A stretch of 22,360 nt of DNA from JAUVDZ01 sp964346325 (GTDB lineage Bacteria > Patescibacteriota > Gracilibacteria > UBA1369 > PNNO01), in NCBI GenBank assembly GCA_964346325.1, contig CAYFUK010000016.1, positions 1 to 22,360 on the forward strand. The letters are read 5' to 3'. Shown here piece after piece: positions 7,303-15,999 of the stretch. The first letter of the stretch is position 1. Every line of letters starts with the position of its first letter. The notes under the pieces are model-generated. The model had not been told where the DNA came from, made no database searches, and saw only the letters and a list, made by a program, of their open reading frames with translations. The position numbers and the translations under genes were made by a program.

Positions 7303-8404
7303 TAACATCATCTATTATTCCACCTCCGAGCACCCTTTTTTTAATATAAAAAACAACCGACTGACCGGGAGTTATCGCTCTTTGAGGTTTTTCGAATTCT
7401 ATTTTAGCTTTATTGTCCTTTTTGGTCAGAACGGCTTTTTGAGGAGGGAATCGATAACGTATACGCGCTCTGATTTTATGATTACCTTCATCTAATTCAC
7501 CTTGGTTAAAAGTTAAATCGGTTATTGTGAACTTTCTTTGATACAAATCTTCATTTTTGCCCACAATCAAAGCGTTACGCTCATGGTCAAGACTAACGAC
7601 ATAAAGAGGTTCTTTTTCACCGCCGATCTCTATACCTTTCCTTTGGCCGATTGTAAATAATTGCAAACCTTTATGTTCGCCTATTATTTCTCCGTCAATT
7701 GTTTCAATAGGCCCTTTATTAAGTACTTTTTCATCAAAATGACGTTTTAAAAAATCTTCATATTTTTTATCCGGAAAAAAACACACGCCCTGACTTTCTT
7801 TTTTTTCCGCTGTTTTTAAAAATCCGAATTTTTTTGCTGATTTTTTAACCTGCGTTTTTGTATAAGAACCAACGGGAAAAAGAATATGTTTAAGTTTATC
7901 CTGCGTTAAAGTATATAAAAAATAGCTTTGATCTTTTATTTTATCTTTACCCATATATAAACGATATGAATTCTTTTTCTTTTTTATACGGGCAAAATGC
8001 CCCGTGGCAACATAATCGCAATTAAGCTGCTTCATTCTTTCAAGTAAAAATCCGAACTTAATATTGCGATTACACTCAACACACGGATTCGGTGTTCTGC
8101 ATATTCTATATGTATCAATAAAATAATCCACAATTTGTTTTTTAAAACGCTGCTTAACATTCAAAACATAGAAAGGTATATCAAGTTCAGCGGCAATTTT
8201 GCGCGCATTATTTAAAGATTCTATTGAACAGCATTTATTTTGAGGAAAGTTTACCGATTCATCATCTTCAAAAACAGTTGGATCGCTCCAAAAATTCATG
8301 TAAATACCAACAAGGTCATAGCCTTTTTTTTTAAGCAATGCGGCGGCCACGGAAGAATCAACTCCGCCCGACATTGCTACAAGTACCTTTTTTGGCTTTT
8401 TCAT
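7295..8404 (-). CDS. mnmA: tRNA-specific 2-thiouridylase MnmA
   Basis: MnmA adenylates U34 of Lys/Glu/Gln tRNAs and inserts sulfur to give s2U34, which supports accurate decoding. The 369-residue protein has the PP-loop SGGVDSS (12-18). It also has the two catalytic cysteines, Cys108 in NPCVECN and Cys208 in GVCF, which form the persulfide/disulfide pair. Other family segments are YVATGHFARI, KDQSYFLYTL, GQRKGI and the C-terminal beta-barrel RARIRYR...GQSVVFY. All key residues are present and the length is normal. It is divergent from rel. A TATAAA at 8436-8431 (-) could be its -10. No sulfur-relay partner lies nearby. Confidence 0.96.
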   Translation of the reverse strand: MKKPKKVLVAMSGGVDSSVAAALLKKKGYDLVGIYMNFWSDPTVFEDDESVNFPQNKCCSIESLNNARKIAAELDIPFYVLNVKQRFKKQIVDYFIDTYRICRTPNPCVECNRNIKFGFLLERMKQLNCDYVATGHFARIKKKKNSYRLYMGKDKIKDQSYFLYTLTQDKLKHILFPVGSYTKTQVKKSAKKFGFLKTAEKKESQGVCFFPDKKYEDFLKRHFDEKVLNKGPIETIDGEIIGEHKGLQLFTIGQRKGIEIGGEKEPLYVVSLDHERNALIVGKNEDLYQRKFTITDLTFNQGELDEGNHKIRARIRYRFPPQKAVLTKKDNKAKIEFEKPQRAITPGQSVVFYIKKRVLGGGIIDDVMV

Positions 8405-8475
8405 TGACTTCTTATTAGTTTTATGGCATGTTTATACCCACCCTTAAGAGTACTATTTTTATCATACTTTATGTT

Positions 8476-10851
8476 ATGACAAAAGCGCAAAATGTAAATG
8501 CAGAAAAGACTCTTGAGATGATAGTAAAAAAGGTGAAGAAATATCTTCCGGATTTTGATAAAGAAAAATTTTCAAAAGCTTATGAATTCGCACAAAGAGC
8601 TCATAAAGGGCAGCTGCGCAAAGATAACAAAACCCCGTATATATTGCACCCCCTCAAATCCGCCCATATTTTAACAAATCTGCATGTTGATGAAGACACT
8701 TTAATAGCGGCAATGCTGCACGATGTTCCTGAAGATACGGAAAAATCATTAAGAGATATAGAAACTCAATTCGGTAAAAAAATAGCATTTTTGGTTAATG
8801 GCATCACTAAATTATCAAAAGTTTACTACCGGCACGATATGGCCGAACGTCAGATTGAATCTTTAAAAAAATTATTAATACACAGTGCAAAAGATCCAAG
8901 AGTGATTTTAATAAAACTTGCGGACAGGCTTCATAACATGACTACATTAAAAAATGTTAAACCTGAAAAAAGAGTAAGAATAGCAAAAGAAACACTTGAA
9001 ATATATGTACCTATCGCCAATTTGCTCGGAATCGAAGAAATCAAAAAGAAGCTTGAAGATGAATGTTTTAAACATTTATTCCAAAAAGAATACGAAAAAA
9101 TTGAAAAGATATTAAATGATACAAGAATAAGACAGGAAAATATTCTGAACGAAACCAAGCGACTTATTAAAAAAGAACTTAAAAAAGAATCTGTTCAAAA
9201 TTATGAAATTTACGGCAGGGAAAAAAGCAGATACAGTGCTTTTAAAAAAAGTCTGAGAAAAAACAAATCGGCGGAAGAACTTGAAGATCTTCTTGCAATA
9301 AGAATTATCGTTAATAATATAAAAGAATGCTACCTGGTTTTGGGCATAATCCATTCTTTATTCAAACCAAAACCGGGAAGATTTAAAGATTATATAGCCG
9401 TAGCCAAAGCCAACGGATATCAAAGTCTGCATACAGTTGTTTTTGGTGTAAGAGGTCAGACAACCGAATTTCAAATAAGAACCGAACAGATGCACGTTGA
9501 GGCTCAATATGGAATAGCTGCCCATTATTTTTATAAAGATGCACATCTTGAAGGAGATTTTAATGAAAAACACTCAAAATGGGCTCAAAAAATTCTTGAA
9601 TACCAAAAAGCAAATTACGACAGCGAACACTTTTTGGAAGCTCTTAAAATAGATATTTTTCAGGACAGAATTTTTACGTTTACTCCCAAAGGCGATACTA
9701 TCGATTTGCCAAAAGGGGCTACCGCGGTTGATTTCGCTTATTCCATCCATACGGAAGTCGGCGACAATGCTCAAAAAGCGGTTAAAAACGGTCAGATAAT
9801 TCCATTAACCACCATTCTTAAAACAGGTGATGTTGTTAATATCATAACTTCCGACCAGCCTACCGGGCCAAACCGTGAATGGCTGATTTTTGCAAAAACC
9901 AACCTTGCAAAAAATAAAATACGGGAAGCTCTGCGTAAAAACAGCCGCAGAAAAAAACTGAGTATAGGAAGAAGACTCCTGCAAAAAGAGTTTGACCGCG
10001 CGGGTGTGGGACTGATTGAAAAAACTCCGAGAAAAAAAATCAGACAAATAATAAGTAGATATAAGAATGAATTTAAAACGACAAATTTCGAAGATATTTT
10101 GGTTCGTATAGGTGAAGGCTCTATAAATCCACTTGAAATCCTCACAAAGATATATCCGAGTGAAACACTGATAAGAGAGAAAAAAATGAGTTTTTTCAGA
10201 AGATTGTTCCATCAAAAAGCTTTAAATAAAAAACAGGTCAGCCTGAGAATCAAAGCCATGGACAGGATCGGAGCCGGCAGGGATTTACTTGCTATTCTAA
10301 GTGATAACGACATAAATGTTATCAGTCTTAAAATCGCACCAAGGAAATTTCAGAATAAATTTACAATGATACTTAATCTTGAAATGGAATCATATGAAAA
10401 ATTCAGTTATTTATGCGAACAACTGGAACAGGTTGATGAAATAATCGAAGTTAGCCGGAGCATGAACAGAAACAAAAAAATATTCTGGGGATTAGCCGCC
10501 TTTACATTGGCAATATGGGTTATGCATCCTTTTGTCACTTATTATTTCGCAATAAATAAAATTTCGAGCATTCCTCAGAAAATAGCACTATATGGTGGCC
10601 TGGTGATGCTTATTTTCCTTGTTTATATGATTAAAAAAATCAGCAATAAAAGTTTTCCGGAATTGCGGGACTCGGGCAGTAAAAAACTGTGGGTGATTAC
10701 TTTTTTGATTGGCAATTTTGCATTATTAATGCTGATTGCTGAAATATATTTTTATAAAATCCCCTCAAACTGGTTTCTCATAACAGCTTTAATAGTCTTT
10801 ATATATGCTTATATAATTTCCGAATACTATTCCTACAAAAAACAAAACTAA
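8476..10851 (+). CDS. rel: Bifunctional (p)ppGpp synthetase/hydrolase (Rel/SpoT) with C-terminal membrane domain
   Basis: This enzyme makes and degrades the stringent-response alarmone (p)ppGpp. Numbering is from the ATG at 8476 (791 aa). An in-frame ATG at 8428 would add 16 hydrophobic residues, and I prefer the later one because it follows a TATCAT box at 8460. The HD hydrolase has H58, HD (82-83), ED (86-87) and KLADRLHNM (147-155). The synthetase has GRFKDYIA, YQSLHT (315-320) and EFQIRT (331-336). TGS lies at about 392-460, a basic helical region follows, and ACT at about 588-664. Two features are odd. The zinc-finger/RIS region with its conserved Cys/His motifs, normally between the helical and ACT domains, is absent. 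After ACT there are four predicted membrane helices (about 669-690, 702-720, 737-757, 766-783). Both active sites look intact, so membrane-tethered bifunctional Rel is the likely reading. It overlaps the convergent hisA-like gene by 4 bases. Confidence 0.94.
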   Translation: MTKAQNVNAEKTLEMIVKKVKKYLPDFDKEKFSKAYEFAQRAHKGQLRKDNKTPYILHPLKSAHILTNLHVDEDTLIAAMLHDVPEDTEKSLRDIETQFGKKIAFLVNGITKLSKVYYRHDMAERQIESLKKLLIHSAKDPRVILIKLADRLHNMTTLKNVKPEKRVRIAKETLEIYVPIANLLGIEEIKKKLEDECFKHLFQKEYEKIEKILNDTRIRQENILNETKRLIKKELKKESVQNYEIYGREKSRYSAFKKSLRKNKSAEELEDLLAIRIIVNNIKECYLVLGIIHSLFKPKPGRFKDYIAVAKANGYQSLHTVVFGVRGQTTEFQIRTEQMHVEAQYGIAAHYFYKDAHLEGDFNEKHSKWAQKILEYQKANYDSEHFLEALKIDIFQDRIFTFTPKGDTIDLPKGATAVDFAYSIHTEVGDNAQKAVKNGQIIPLTTILKTGDVVNIITSDQPTGPNREWLIFAKTNLAKNKIREALRKNSRRKKLSIGRRLLQKEFDRAGVGLIEKTPRKKIRQIISRYKNEFKTTNFEDILVRIGEGSINPLEILTKIYPSETLIREKKMSFFRRLFHQKALNKKQVSLRIKAMDRIGAGRDLLAILSDNDINVISLKIAPRKFQNKFTMILNLEMESYEKFSYLCEQLEQVDEIIEVSRSMNRNKKIFWGLAAFTLAIWVMHPFVTYYFAINKISSIPQKIALYGGLVMLIFLVYMIKKISNKSFPELRDSGSKKLWVITFLIGNFALLMLIAEIYFYKIPSNWFLITALIVFIYAYIISEYYSYKKQN

Positions 10852-11549
10852 TAATTGCCTATAATCTGTCTGAGATTAAGCTTTCTTTCATATAGTGCCT
10901 TACCGATCATTGCCCCTTTTACTCCTATTCTCTTCAAAGTTTCAAGGTCGTTTTTCTCCCCGATTCCGCCTGAATAATAAACTTCCAGATTTGTCATTTG
11001 CAAAATACGATCAGGTTCATCGTAATTGGGCCCTATCATTGTACTTTCTTTCCATAAATCTTTATAAAGAACCTGCTTCACACCATAATCGGGCAATTGT
11101 TCAGCAAGCTCAATTACTCTTAAAGGAAACTTCATTTTTTTGTCTGTTATTACTTCATCACCTTTTGCTTTAATTCCCACAATTACTTTATCAGGTCCGT
11201 AAGTTTCAATTGATTCTTTATAAATGTCTTCCGCTGAAACGCCCAATACAACATAATCCATTCCCATATCAAAACATCTCTTAACTTTATCCATAGTTCT
11301 TATTCCTCCCGCGCACATTAGTTTAACATCGATTTTTTTTCTTATTTCTTTTAAAATAGGCAGATTTCTGTCATTCAAAAATTCAGAGGCATCCAAATCA
11401 ACCAGATAAATTATTTTTGCACCCTGCTTAACAAATTGTTTCGCGTATTCGGTCGGTGTTTTACCATAAACCTCTTTTTGATCAATATGACCCTTGTATA
11501 AAGCAACGGCTTTACCTTCCAAAATATAAATTACAGGTACTATTTCCAT
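10848..11549 (-). CDS. HisA-like TIM-barrel protein lacking both catalytic aspartates
   Basis: True HisA isomerises ProFAR to PRFAR in histidine synthesis. This 233-residue protein has the HisA fold throughout: VDLDAS, AGGIRT (80-85), GPNYDEPDRI, and the phosphate-binding YSGGIG (192-197) and MIGKALYE (214-221). The start at 11549 gives MEIVPVIY, aligned with HisA PAID; the upstream extension of the frame lies inside ychF. At the two catalytic positions (Asp8 and Asp127 in Thermotoga HisA) it has Tyr8 (PVIYI) and Lys127 (VGIKAKG). The usual DGT before GPN is EST. It is unlikely to be a working HisA. No other his gene is in the window. It sits one base after the ychF stop (TAAAATG), so the two are co-translated. 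A new enzymatic or binding role is possible. Confidence 0.85.
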   Translation of the reverse strand: MEIVPVIYILEGKAVALYKGHIDQKEVYGKTPTEYAKQFVKQGAKIIYLVDLDASEFLNDRNLPILKEIRKKIDVKLMCAGGIRTMDKVKRCFDMGMDYVVLGVSAEDIYKESIETYGPDKVIVGIKAKGDEVITDKKMKFPLRVIELAEQLPDYGVKQVLYKDLWKESTMIGPNYDEPDRILQMTNLEVYYSGGIGEKNDLETLKRIGVKGAMIGKALYERKLNLRQIIGNY

Positions 11550-11550
11550 T

Positions 11551-12645
11551 TTAATTATTAAATTTGAAGTGCATAACATCACCATCATGCACCATATAGT
11601 CTTTTCCTTCAAGCCTCATTAATCCTTTTTCTTTTGCCTGAGCTTCCCCGCAGCTTTCAACAAAATCTTTCCAATTAATAACTTCGGCTTTAATGAAACC
11701 TTTTTCAAAATCAGTATGAATAACTCCGGCAGCTTTTGGTGCTGTTGCGCCTTTTTTAACGGTCCAGGCTCTTACTTCTTTCGGGCCGGCGGTAAAAAAA
11801 GTTAACAAATCGAGAATTTCATATGATGACTTTATTAATTTATTTAATCCTGTCTCTTTTAATCCGAGTTCATTCAAAAATTCCCGTGCTTCTTCATCCG
11901 AAAATCCCGAAAGTTCTTCTTCAACTTTCGCTGAAATAGGTATTAAGATTTGGTTATCGTTAAGATCGAGCTTTTTCTTTAACTCATCGAGATCAATTGA
12001 TGAAACTTCTTTTTCATGAACATTACAAATATAAAGAATATGTTTAGCGGTCAACAAATGCAGATCACGCAATTGCTCTTTTTCTTCATTCGTTAAATCC
12101 ATATTAACAAGCAAAATACCCTTATGGAGGTCAGCCTCGACTTTTTTTAACAAATCTCTATATTGAATTTTCTTTTTATCTGCGGATTTAGCTTCGTTTT
12201 CGGCTTTATGAAGACGTTTTTCCAAAGTCTGCAAATCAGCGAATATTAGCTCGGCTTCCAGAATTTCACGATCTTTCTGCGGATGCACCTCGCCATGAAC
12301 ATGCACCACATCGGGATCCTCAAAAACCCTTACAACCTGTGCAATTGCATCACATTCACGGATATGTGAAAGAAACTGATTACCGAGACCTTCACCTTCA
12401 CTTGCTCCTTTTACAAGACCGGCAATATCAACAAACTCAATAACCGTCGGTATAACATTCTCGGGATCACAAATTTCCGCCAGTTCCCGCAGCCTTTCAT
12501 CCGGAACCTCAACAATACCCACATTCGGATCAATAGTACAAAAAGGATAATTGGCCGACTCAGCGGTACTTGTTTTGGTTAGAGCGTTAAACAATGTTGA
12601 TTTACCCACATTGGGCAAACCTACTATTCCAATTTTTAATGACAT
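11551..12645 (-). CDS. ychF: Ribosome-binding P-loop ATPase YchF (Obg family)
   Basis: YchF (OLA1 in eukaryotes) is an Obg-family NTPase that prefers ATP, associates with ribosomes and affects stress responses. The 364-residue protein has the G1 loop GLPNVGKST, the switch segment NYPFCTIDPNVG, and G3 DIAGLVKGAS followed by GEGLGNQFLSHIRECDAI. It then has a helical insertion and the C-terminal TGS-type domain (FFTAGPKEVRAW through MHFKF). Everything matches the family in order and length. It is the middle gene of a three-gene set with the aroD-like gene 47 bases upstream and the hisA-like gene one base downstream. Confidence 0.97.
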   Translation of the reverse strand: MSLKIGIVGLPNVGKSTLFNALTKTSTAESANYPFCTIDPNVGIVEVPDERLRELAEICDPENVIPTVIEFVDIAGLVKGASEGEGLGNQFLSHIRECDAIAQVVRVFEDPDVVHVHGEVHPQKDREILEAELIFADLQTLEKRLHKAENEAKSADKKKIQYRDLLKKVEADLHKGILLVNMDLTNEEKEQLRDLHLLTAKHILYICNVHEKEVSSIDLDELKKKLDLNDNQILIPISAKVEEELSGFSDEEAREFLNELGLKETGLNKLIKSSYEILDLLTFFTAGPKEVRAWTVKKGATAPKAAGVIHTDFEKGFIKAEVINWKDFVESCGEAQAKEKGLMRLEGKDYMVHDGDVMHFKFNN

Positions 12646-12692
12646 AATTATTTTGACTAATTTACGCGATGTCTATTAAAGCATAAAAATCA

Positions 12693-13307
12693 TTAACGCA
12701 AAAGCAAAGTCTGAACTTTCTTCCACTCATCAAGTGTAAATTGGCCTTCAGCGGTTTTCCAACTTGCGTCTGGAGCAACATAATTAATCAAGCAGCCGCA
12801 TTGAACTCCCAAAAATCTGCTTATGCGGCCTTTCTCTCCCATACAAAAAGAAATAATGGGTTTGTCGATTTCTTCTGTTAATTTTAAAGGTACGAAATTG
12901 TCCTCACATTTATTGGCATAAAAAACAACTTTAGCTATATCCGCACCTTCGGAATATATCTTTTCTGCAATCTCTTTTGCTTTTTTTAAATCAGGTGTTT
13001 TTTCATAATCATGGTAAGAACCTATAATTTTACAGCTTTTGTGATTTTTCGAAAAATTTTTCAAATTTTCAATATCCAAATCAACGTAATTAAAATTCAA
13101 ATCTGAAATTTGTTCCATTAATTTATTATCAGATGCATCGGTAATTTTAATAATCAAAAGATTTTTCGCTTTTTGTTTTAATTTTTCAATATTGAGATTC
13201 TGAATTTCATTAATCCATATTTCAGCCAAATCATAAAGATTCGGGACCTTTTCAAGCTTATCTGTCACCTCGGCCATTTTGTTAGCTTTGATAGAGGCGC
13301 AGATCAT
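12693..13307 (-). CDS. Type I 3-dehydroquinate dehydratase-like (AroD-like) protein, divergent
   Basis: Type I AroD dehydrates 3-dehydroquinate through a Schiff base on lysine, in the shikimate pathway. With the start at 13307 the protein begins MICASIKANK, like the family's first strand; the open frame continues 17 residues further upstream but fits less well. In 204 residues the catalytic pair is kept: His99 in GSYHDYEKTP and Lys126 in GADIAKVV. The C-terminal landmarks MGEKGRISR and EGQFTLDEW are also kept. Other substrate-binding features are changed: the ElR motif reads EIW, the fTxR...EGG segment is IIKITDASDN, and the length is below the usual 220-250. It may be a shrunken but active enzyme or a relative with another substrate. 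No other shikimate gene is nearby. It is divergent from mscS across 60 bases. Confidence 0.8.
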   Translation of the reverse strand: MICASIKANKMAEVTDKLEKVPNLYDLAEIWINEIQNLNIEKLKQKAKNLLIIKITDASDNKLMEQISDLNFNYVDLDIENLKNFSKNHKSCKIIGSYHDYEKTPDLKKAKEIAEKIYSEGADIAKVVFYANKCEDNFVPLKLTEEIDKPIISFCMGEKGRISRFLGVQCGCLINYVAPDASWKTAEGQFTLDEWKKVQTLLLR

Positions 13308-13343
13308 CTTTAAATTTGTTAAAAAATAATTTATGTTAGTAAA

Positions 13344-13352
13344 TGATATTAT
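13344..13352 (+). promoter_or_regulatory. Extended -10 promoter for mscS
   Basis: TGATATTAT fits an extended -10 (TGn plus TATTAT). It ends 15 bases before the mscS ATG, so the leader would be only a few bases long. No -35 is visible. Confidence 0.45.
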
Positions 13353-13367
13353 TAACATATCAAATTT

Positions 13368-14438
13368 ATGACTTCCTGGGAATTCCTACAATACTCATAT
13401 TTCGGAAATACGGTACAAAACTACTTGATCGCGGTTGGTATTTTTGTTGTTTCTCTTATTGTTGCAGGTATTTTGAGTATTTTGGTCAGAAAAGTTTTGG
13501 TTAAACTATGTAAAAAAACCGAAACAAAACTTGATGACATAATTATTGAGATAATAAATAAAGTTCTTGTTTTTATTATCGTGCTTATGGGTGTTTATTT
13601 TGGATTAAGAGCACTCGTATTGCCTCAAAATATTTTTGGTGTTGTTGAAAAAACCGTTCAGGTAATATTCATTATTAAAGTTTTTCAGGGTATAACAATA
13701 CTTGTGGATTTTTTTATTTCGGAATATGTTGCACGATACCTTGCAGTAAAAAAAGGCTTTGGCATAGGTCTCTCAAGACTTCTAACAAGGATTGTCAATA
13801 TAGGAATATGGATTATTGCAACGAGCATGGTTTTGAATTTATTCGGATATGATATCGGTGCAATCATTGCCGGACTTGGTATCGGAGGCTTGGCCATAGC
13901 TTTGGCTGCACAAGATCCACTCGGTAATTTTTTCAGTTCGCTTTCGATAGTGGCCGACAAACCGTTTAAGGTCGGAGACTGGATAAAGTTTGATAATTAT
14001 GAAGGGATCATAAAAGATATCGGCATGCGCACAACAGATATTGAAACCTTTTTCGGAACCACTCTTTCAATCCCTAACAATCACCTGGCAAAAGCTATCG
14101 TAGAAAACGTGTCAAAAAGAAGATCAATAAGAGCGGACGGAACAATTGGTCTTGTTTATGGAACTTCACCAAAAAACATACAAAAAGGAATTGATATGAT
14201 TAAAGATATTCTTAAAAAAGAAAAAAGTGTTACCAATGATTTCAGAGCTTTTTTTACAGAATATGGAGATTCGGCATTAAAAATCGATTATACATATTAT
14301 GTTAAAAAGCCTGAAGACTGGACTTTCTTCTTAAAAGCCAAAAATAAGATTAACCTTAGAATTAAAGAAGAATTCGACAAAACGGGGCTTGAAATGGCAT
14401 TCCCTACTCAAACAATCTACTTAAACAAACAATCATAA
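13368..14438 (+). CDS. mscS: MscS-family small-conductance mechanosensitive channel
   Basis: This channel opens under membrane tension to release ions and small solutes after hypo-osmotic shock. Of its 356 residues, 20-40, 62-82, 97-118 and about 145-157 are hydrophobic membrane segments. The pore helix follows (about 163-186) with the Gly/Ala pattern GAIIAGLGIGGLAIALA and then QDPLGNFFSSL. The beta domain starts with the signature KPFKVGDWI and continues through GIIKDIGMRTT and the FFGTTLSIPNNHL segment. The C-terminal alpha/beta vestibule domain runs to the end. It has one or two more N-terminal helices than the three-helix E. coli MscS. Its stop overlaps the next start (TAATG). Confidence 0.95.
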   Translation: MTSWEFLQYSYFGNTVQNYLIAVGIFVVSLIVAGILSILVRKVLVKLCKKTETKLDDIIIEIINKVLVFIIVLMGVYFGLRALVLPQNIFGVVEKTVQVIFIIKVFQGITILVDFFISEYVARYLAVKKGFGIGLSRLLTRIVNIGIWIIATSMVLNLFGYDIGAIIAGLGIGGLAIALAAQDPLGNFFSSLSIVADKPFKVGDWIKFDNYEGIIKDIGMRTTDIETFFGTTLSIPNNHLAKAIVENVSKRRSIRADGTIGLVYGTSPKNIQKGIDMIKDILKKEKSVTNDFRAFFTEYGDSALKIDYTYYVKKPEDWTFFLKAKNKINLRIKEEFDKTGLEMAFPTQTIYLNKQS

Positions 14439-14779
14439 TGGATTTAAAAGAAAAGTTGCTTGAATTATTAAAAAAATCGCCGACAATGCGAAATATGGAT
14501 AAACAGCAAAGAAAATTGCGAATAGAAGCAATGCTGACTTCAGATGATGAAGCAATAAAAAAGTTTATTGAAATCTTCGAAGATGAAACTAAAGAAATAA
14601 ATAAAATCGAAAATGAGTTTGAACAGGGAGCTGATGAAGTTGAAAATCTTATTAAACAGGCAAAACAACTTGATGATAAAACCAACAAATTGTTTATAAA
14701 AGAAAAAGAAGAAATATCAAAAAGTACTGATCGGAAAGAAGCGGAAAAATTGCTTGATGAACTCGAAGATGCCGCTTAA
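14438..14779 (+). CDS. Small charged coiled-coil protein coupled to mscS
   Basis: I do not recognise this 113-residue protein. It is highly charged (Lys/Glu/Asp), with no Cys, Trp or hydrophobic segment, and is almost wholly helical, with heptad-like spacing from about 40 to 110. Its ATG shares the A of the mscS TAA stop, so it is translationally coupled and probably made with the channel in matched amounts. A channel-associated partner is the natural guess, but only the position supports it. It ends two bases from the convergent cdaR stop. Confidence 0.75.
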   Translation: MDLKEKLLELLKKSPTMRNMDKQQRKLRIEAMLTSDDEAIKKFIEIFEDETKEINKIENEFEQGADEVENLIKQAKQLDDKTNKLFIKEKEEISKSTDRKEAEKLLDELEDAA

Positions 14780-14781
14780 TT

Positions 14782-15999
14782 CTACTCCCAGCTGATTTTG
14801 ACTTTGGAAGGTGTAATGCTCACTATTTTTACACCTGCGGGAAGTTCAATATTATCTTCATTCAATTCAACTTCAGTTTCATTTCCTTCATATTTCGATA
14901 TATCAAGTTCAACATTTAATTTTGAAGAAATATTATTAATAATATCGTCACTGCCTTCCAAAACCAATGTAACTGTCATCGGATCAATTGATATACCCTT
15001 TTGGTCGGTTTTAAATTTTCTCACAAGTACCGGAAGAGTATAGGATTTTCTTGTTCCGGATATACTACCGGAATTTGTTTTTTCAACATCAATTTTAACC
15101 TTTAAACCGGGGGGACCATCTACCGATACGCCTTCAGGTAAACCGATCACTGAAACATCGAAGGTGGAATCTTCGGACAAATCGCTGACATTAATATCGG
15201 TTGTCTTAACAAAATCTATTTTATTCAATTCATCTTTGGGTCCGTTTAAAACTACATAATTCGGATCAACTGTTATAGATTTAACCCAGATATTACTATT
15301 GGGAGTTCCCGTTACAGTGGGCTTTACACCGGCAATTTTCTGATCTTTAACCGCATTGATCACTACAGTTGCTTCAATTTTATCTTCCTCAAATATAATT
15401 TCTTCGATTTTTTCGTCTTCTTCATCTAAAACCGCAACATCAAATTCACCGGTAATATCTTCATCCAGATCTGACAAATCAAGCATTAAATAGGCTTTAT
15501 CAACTCCTTTCAGTATATCTTCGGGACCTTTGATCATTATTCTTTCATTTTCAATTTCAACTCCATTAACCACAAAACCTTCTTTTGGATTATTTTTTAT
15601 TTTATAATCTACGGGAATTTCTTTTTCGGCTTTTTCTTCAATCTTTACTGAAATTTCAGATGGCTCAACTTTGACAACATTAATATCCGACTTTTTGGAA
15701 CTAACTTCGATATCAGCTTCGCGTTCACCAATTGTAGAATCTTTAAGATCAACATAAGCATTAAAATCATCTACTGTTAAATTTTTGACTTTTTCCCTGC
15801 TGTCTATTTTCAGACGAAGTTTAACATTTCCCAAATCTTCGGCTACAACAAGATTTTCAGGAACATTAAATGCTTCAACCGGCACCTCTTCGGGAAAAGT
15901 ATAAAAAGTATTTTCAGTTGCAACCACCAAAAACCAGAATATTATTGCAGCCAGCACTGCAAGCACTTTAATCTCCCAGTTTTTAAGCAGGCTTCTCAT
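14782..15999 (-). CDS. cdaR: YbbR-domain regulator of c-di-AMP synthase (CdaR)
   Basis: CdaR is the extracytoplasmic partner of the diadenylate cyclase CdaA and modulates c-di-AMP production. The 405-residue protein has one N-terminal membrane anchor (about 10-27: IKVLAVLAAIIFWFLVV) directly followed by the outer part. That part consists of about four YbbR-type beta repeats (roughly 34-110, 115-205, 210-300, 305-405) with motifs such as PVEAFNVPENLVV, DYKIKNNPKEGFVV and VKPTVTGTPNSNIWV. It overlaps cdaA by four bases (ATGA), so the two are co-translated, as expected for the pair. No phosphoglucosamine mutase (glmM), the usual third gene, is present. Confidence 0.92.
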   Translation of the reverse strand: MRSLLKNWEIKVLAVLAAIIFWFLVVATENTFYTFPEEVPVEAFNVPENLVVAEDLGNVKLRLKIDSREKVKNLTVDDFNAYVDLKDSTIGEREADIEVSSKKSDINVVKVEPSEISVKIEEKAEKEIPVDYKIKNNPKEGFVVNGVEIENERIMIKGPEDILKGVDKAYLMLDLSDLDEDITGEFDVAVLDEEDEKIEEIIFEEDKIEATVVINAVKDQKIAGVKPTVTGTPNSNIWVKSITVDPNYVVLNGPKDELNKIDFVKTTDINVSDLSEDSTFDVSVIGLPEGVSVDGPPGLKVKIDVEKTNSGSISGTRKSYTLPVLVRKFKTDQKGISIDPMTVTLVLEGSDDIINNISSKLNVELDISKYEGNETEVELNEDNIELPAGVKIVSITPSKVKISWE

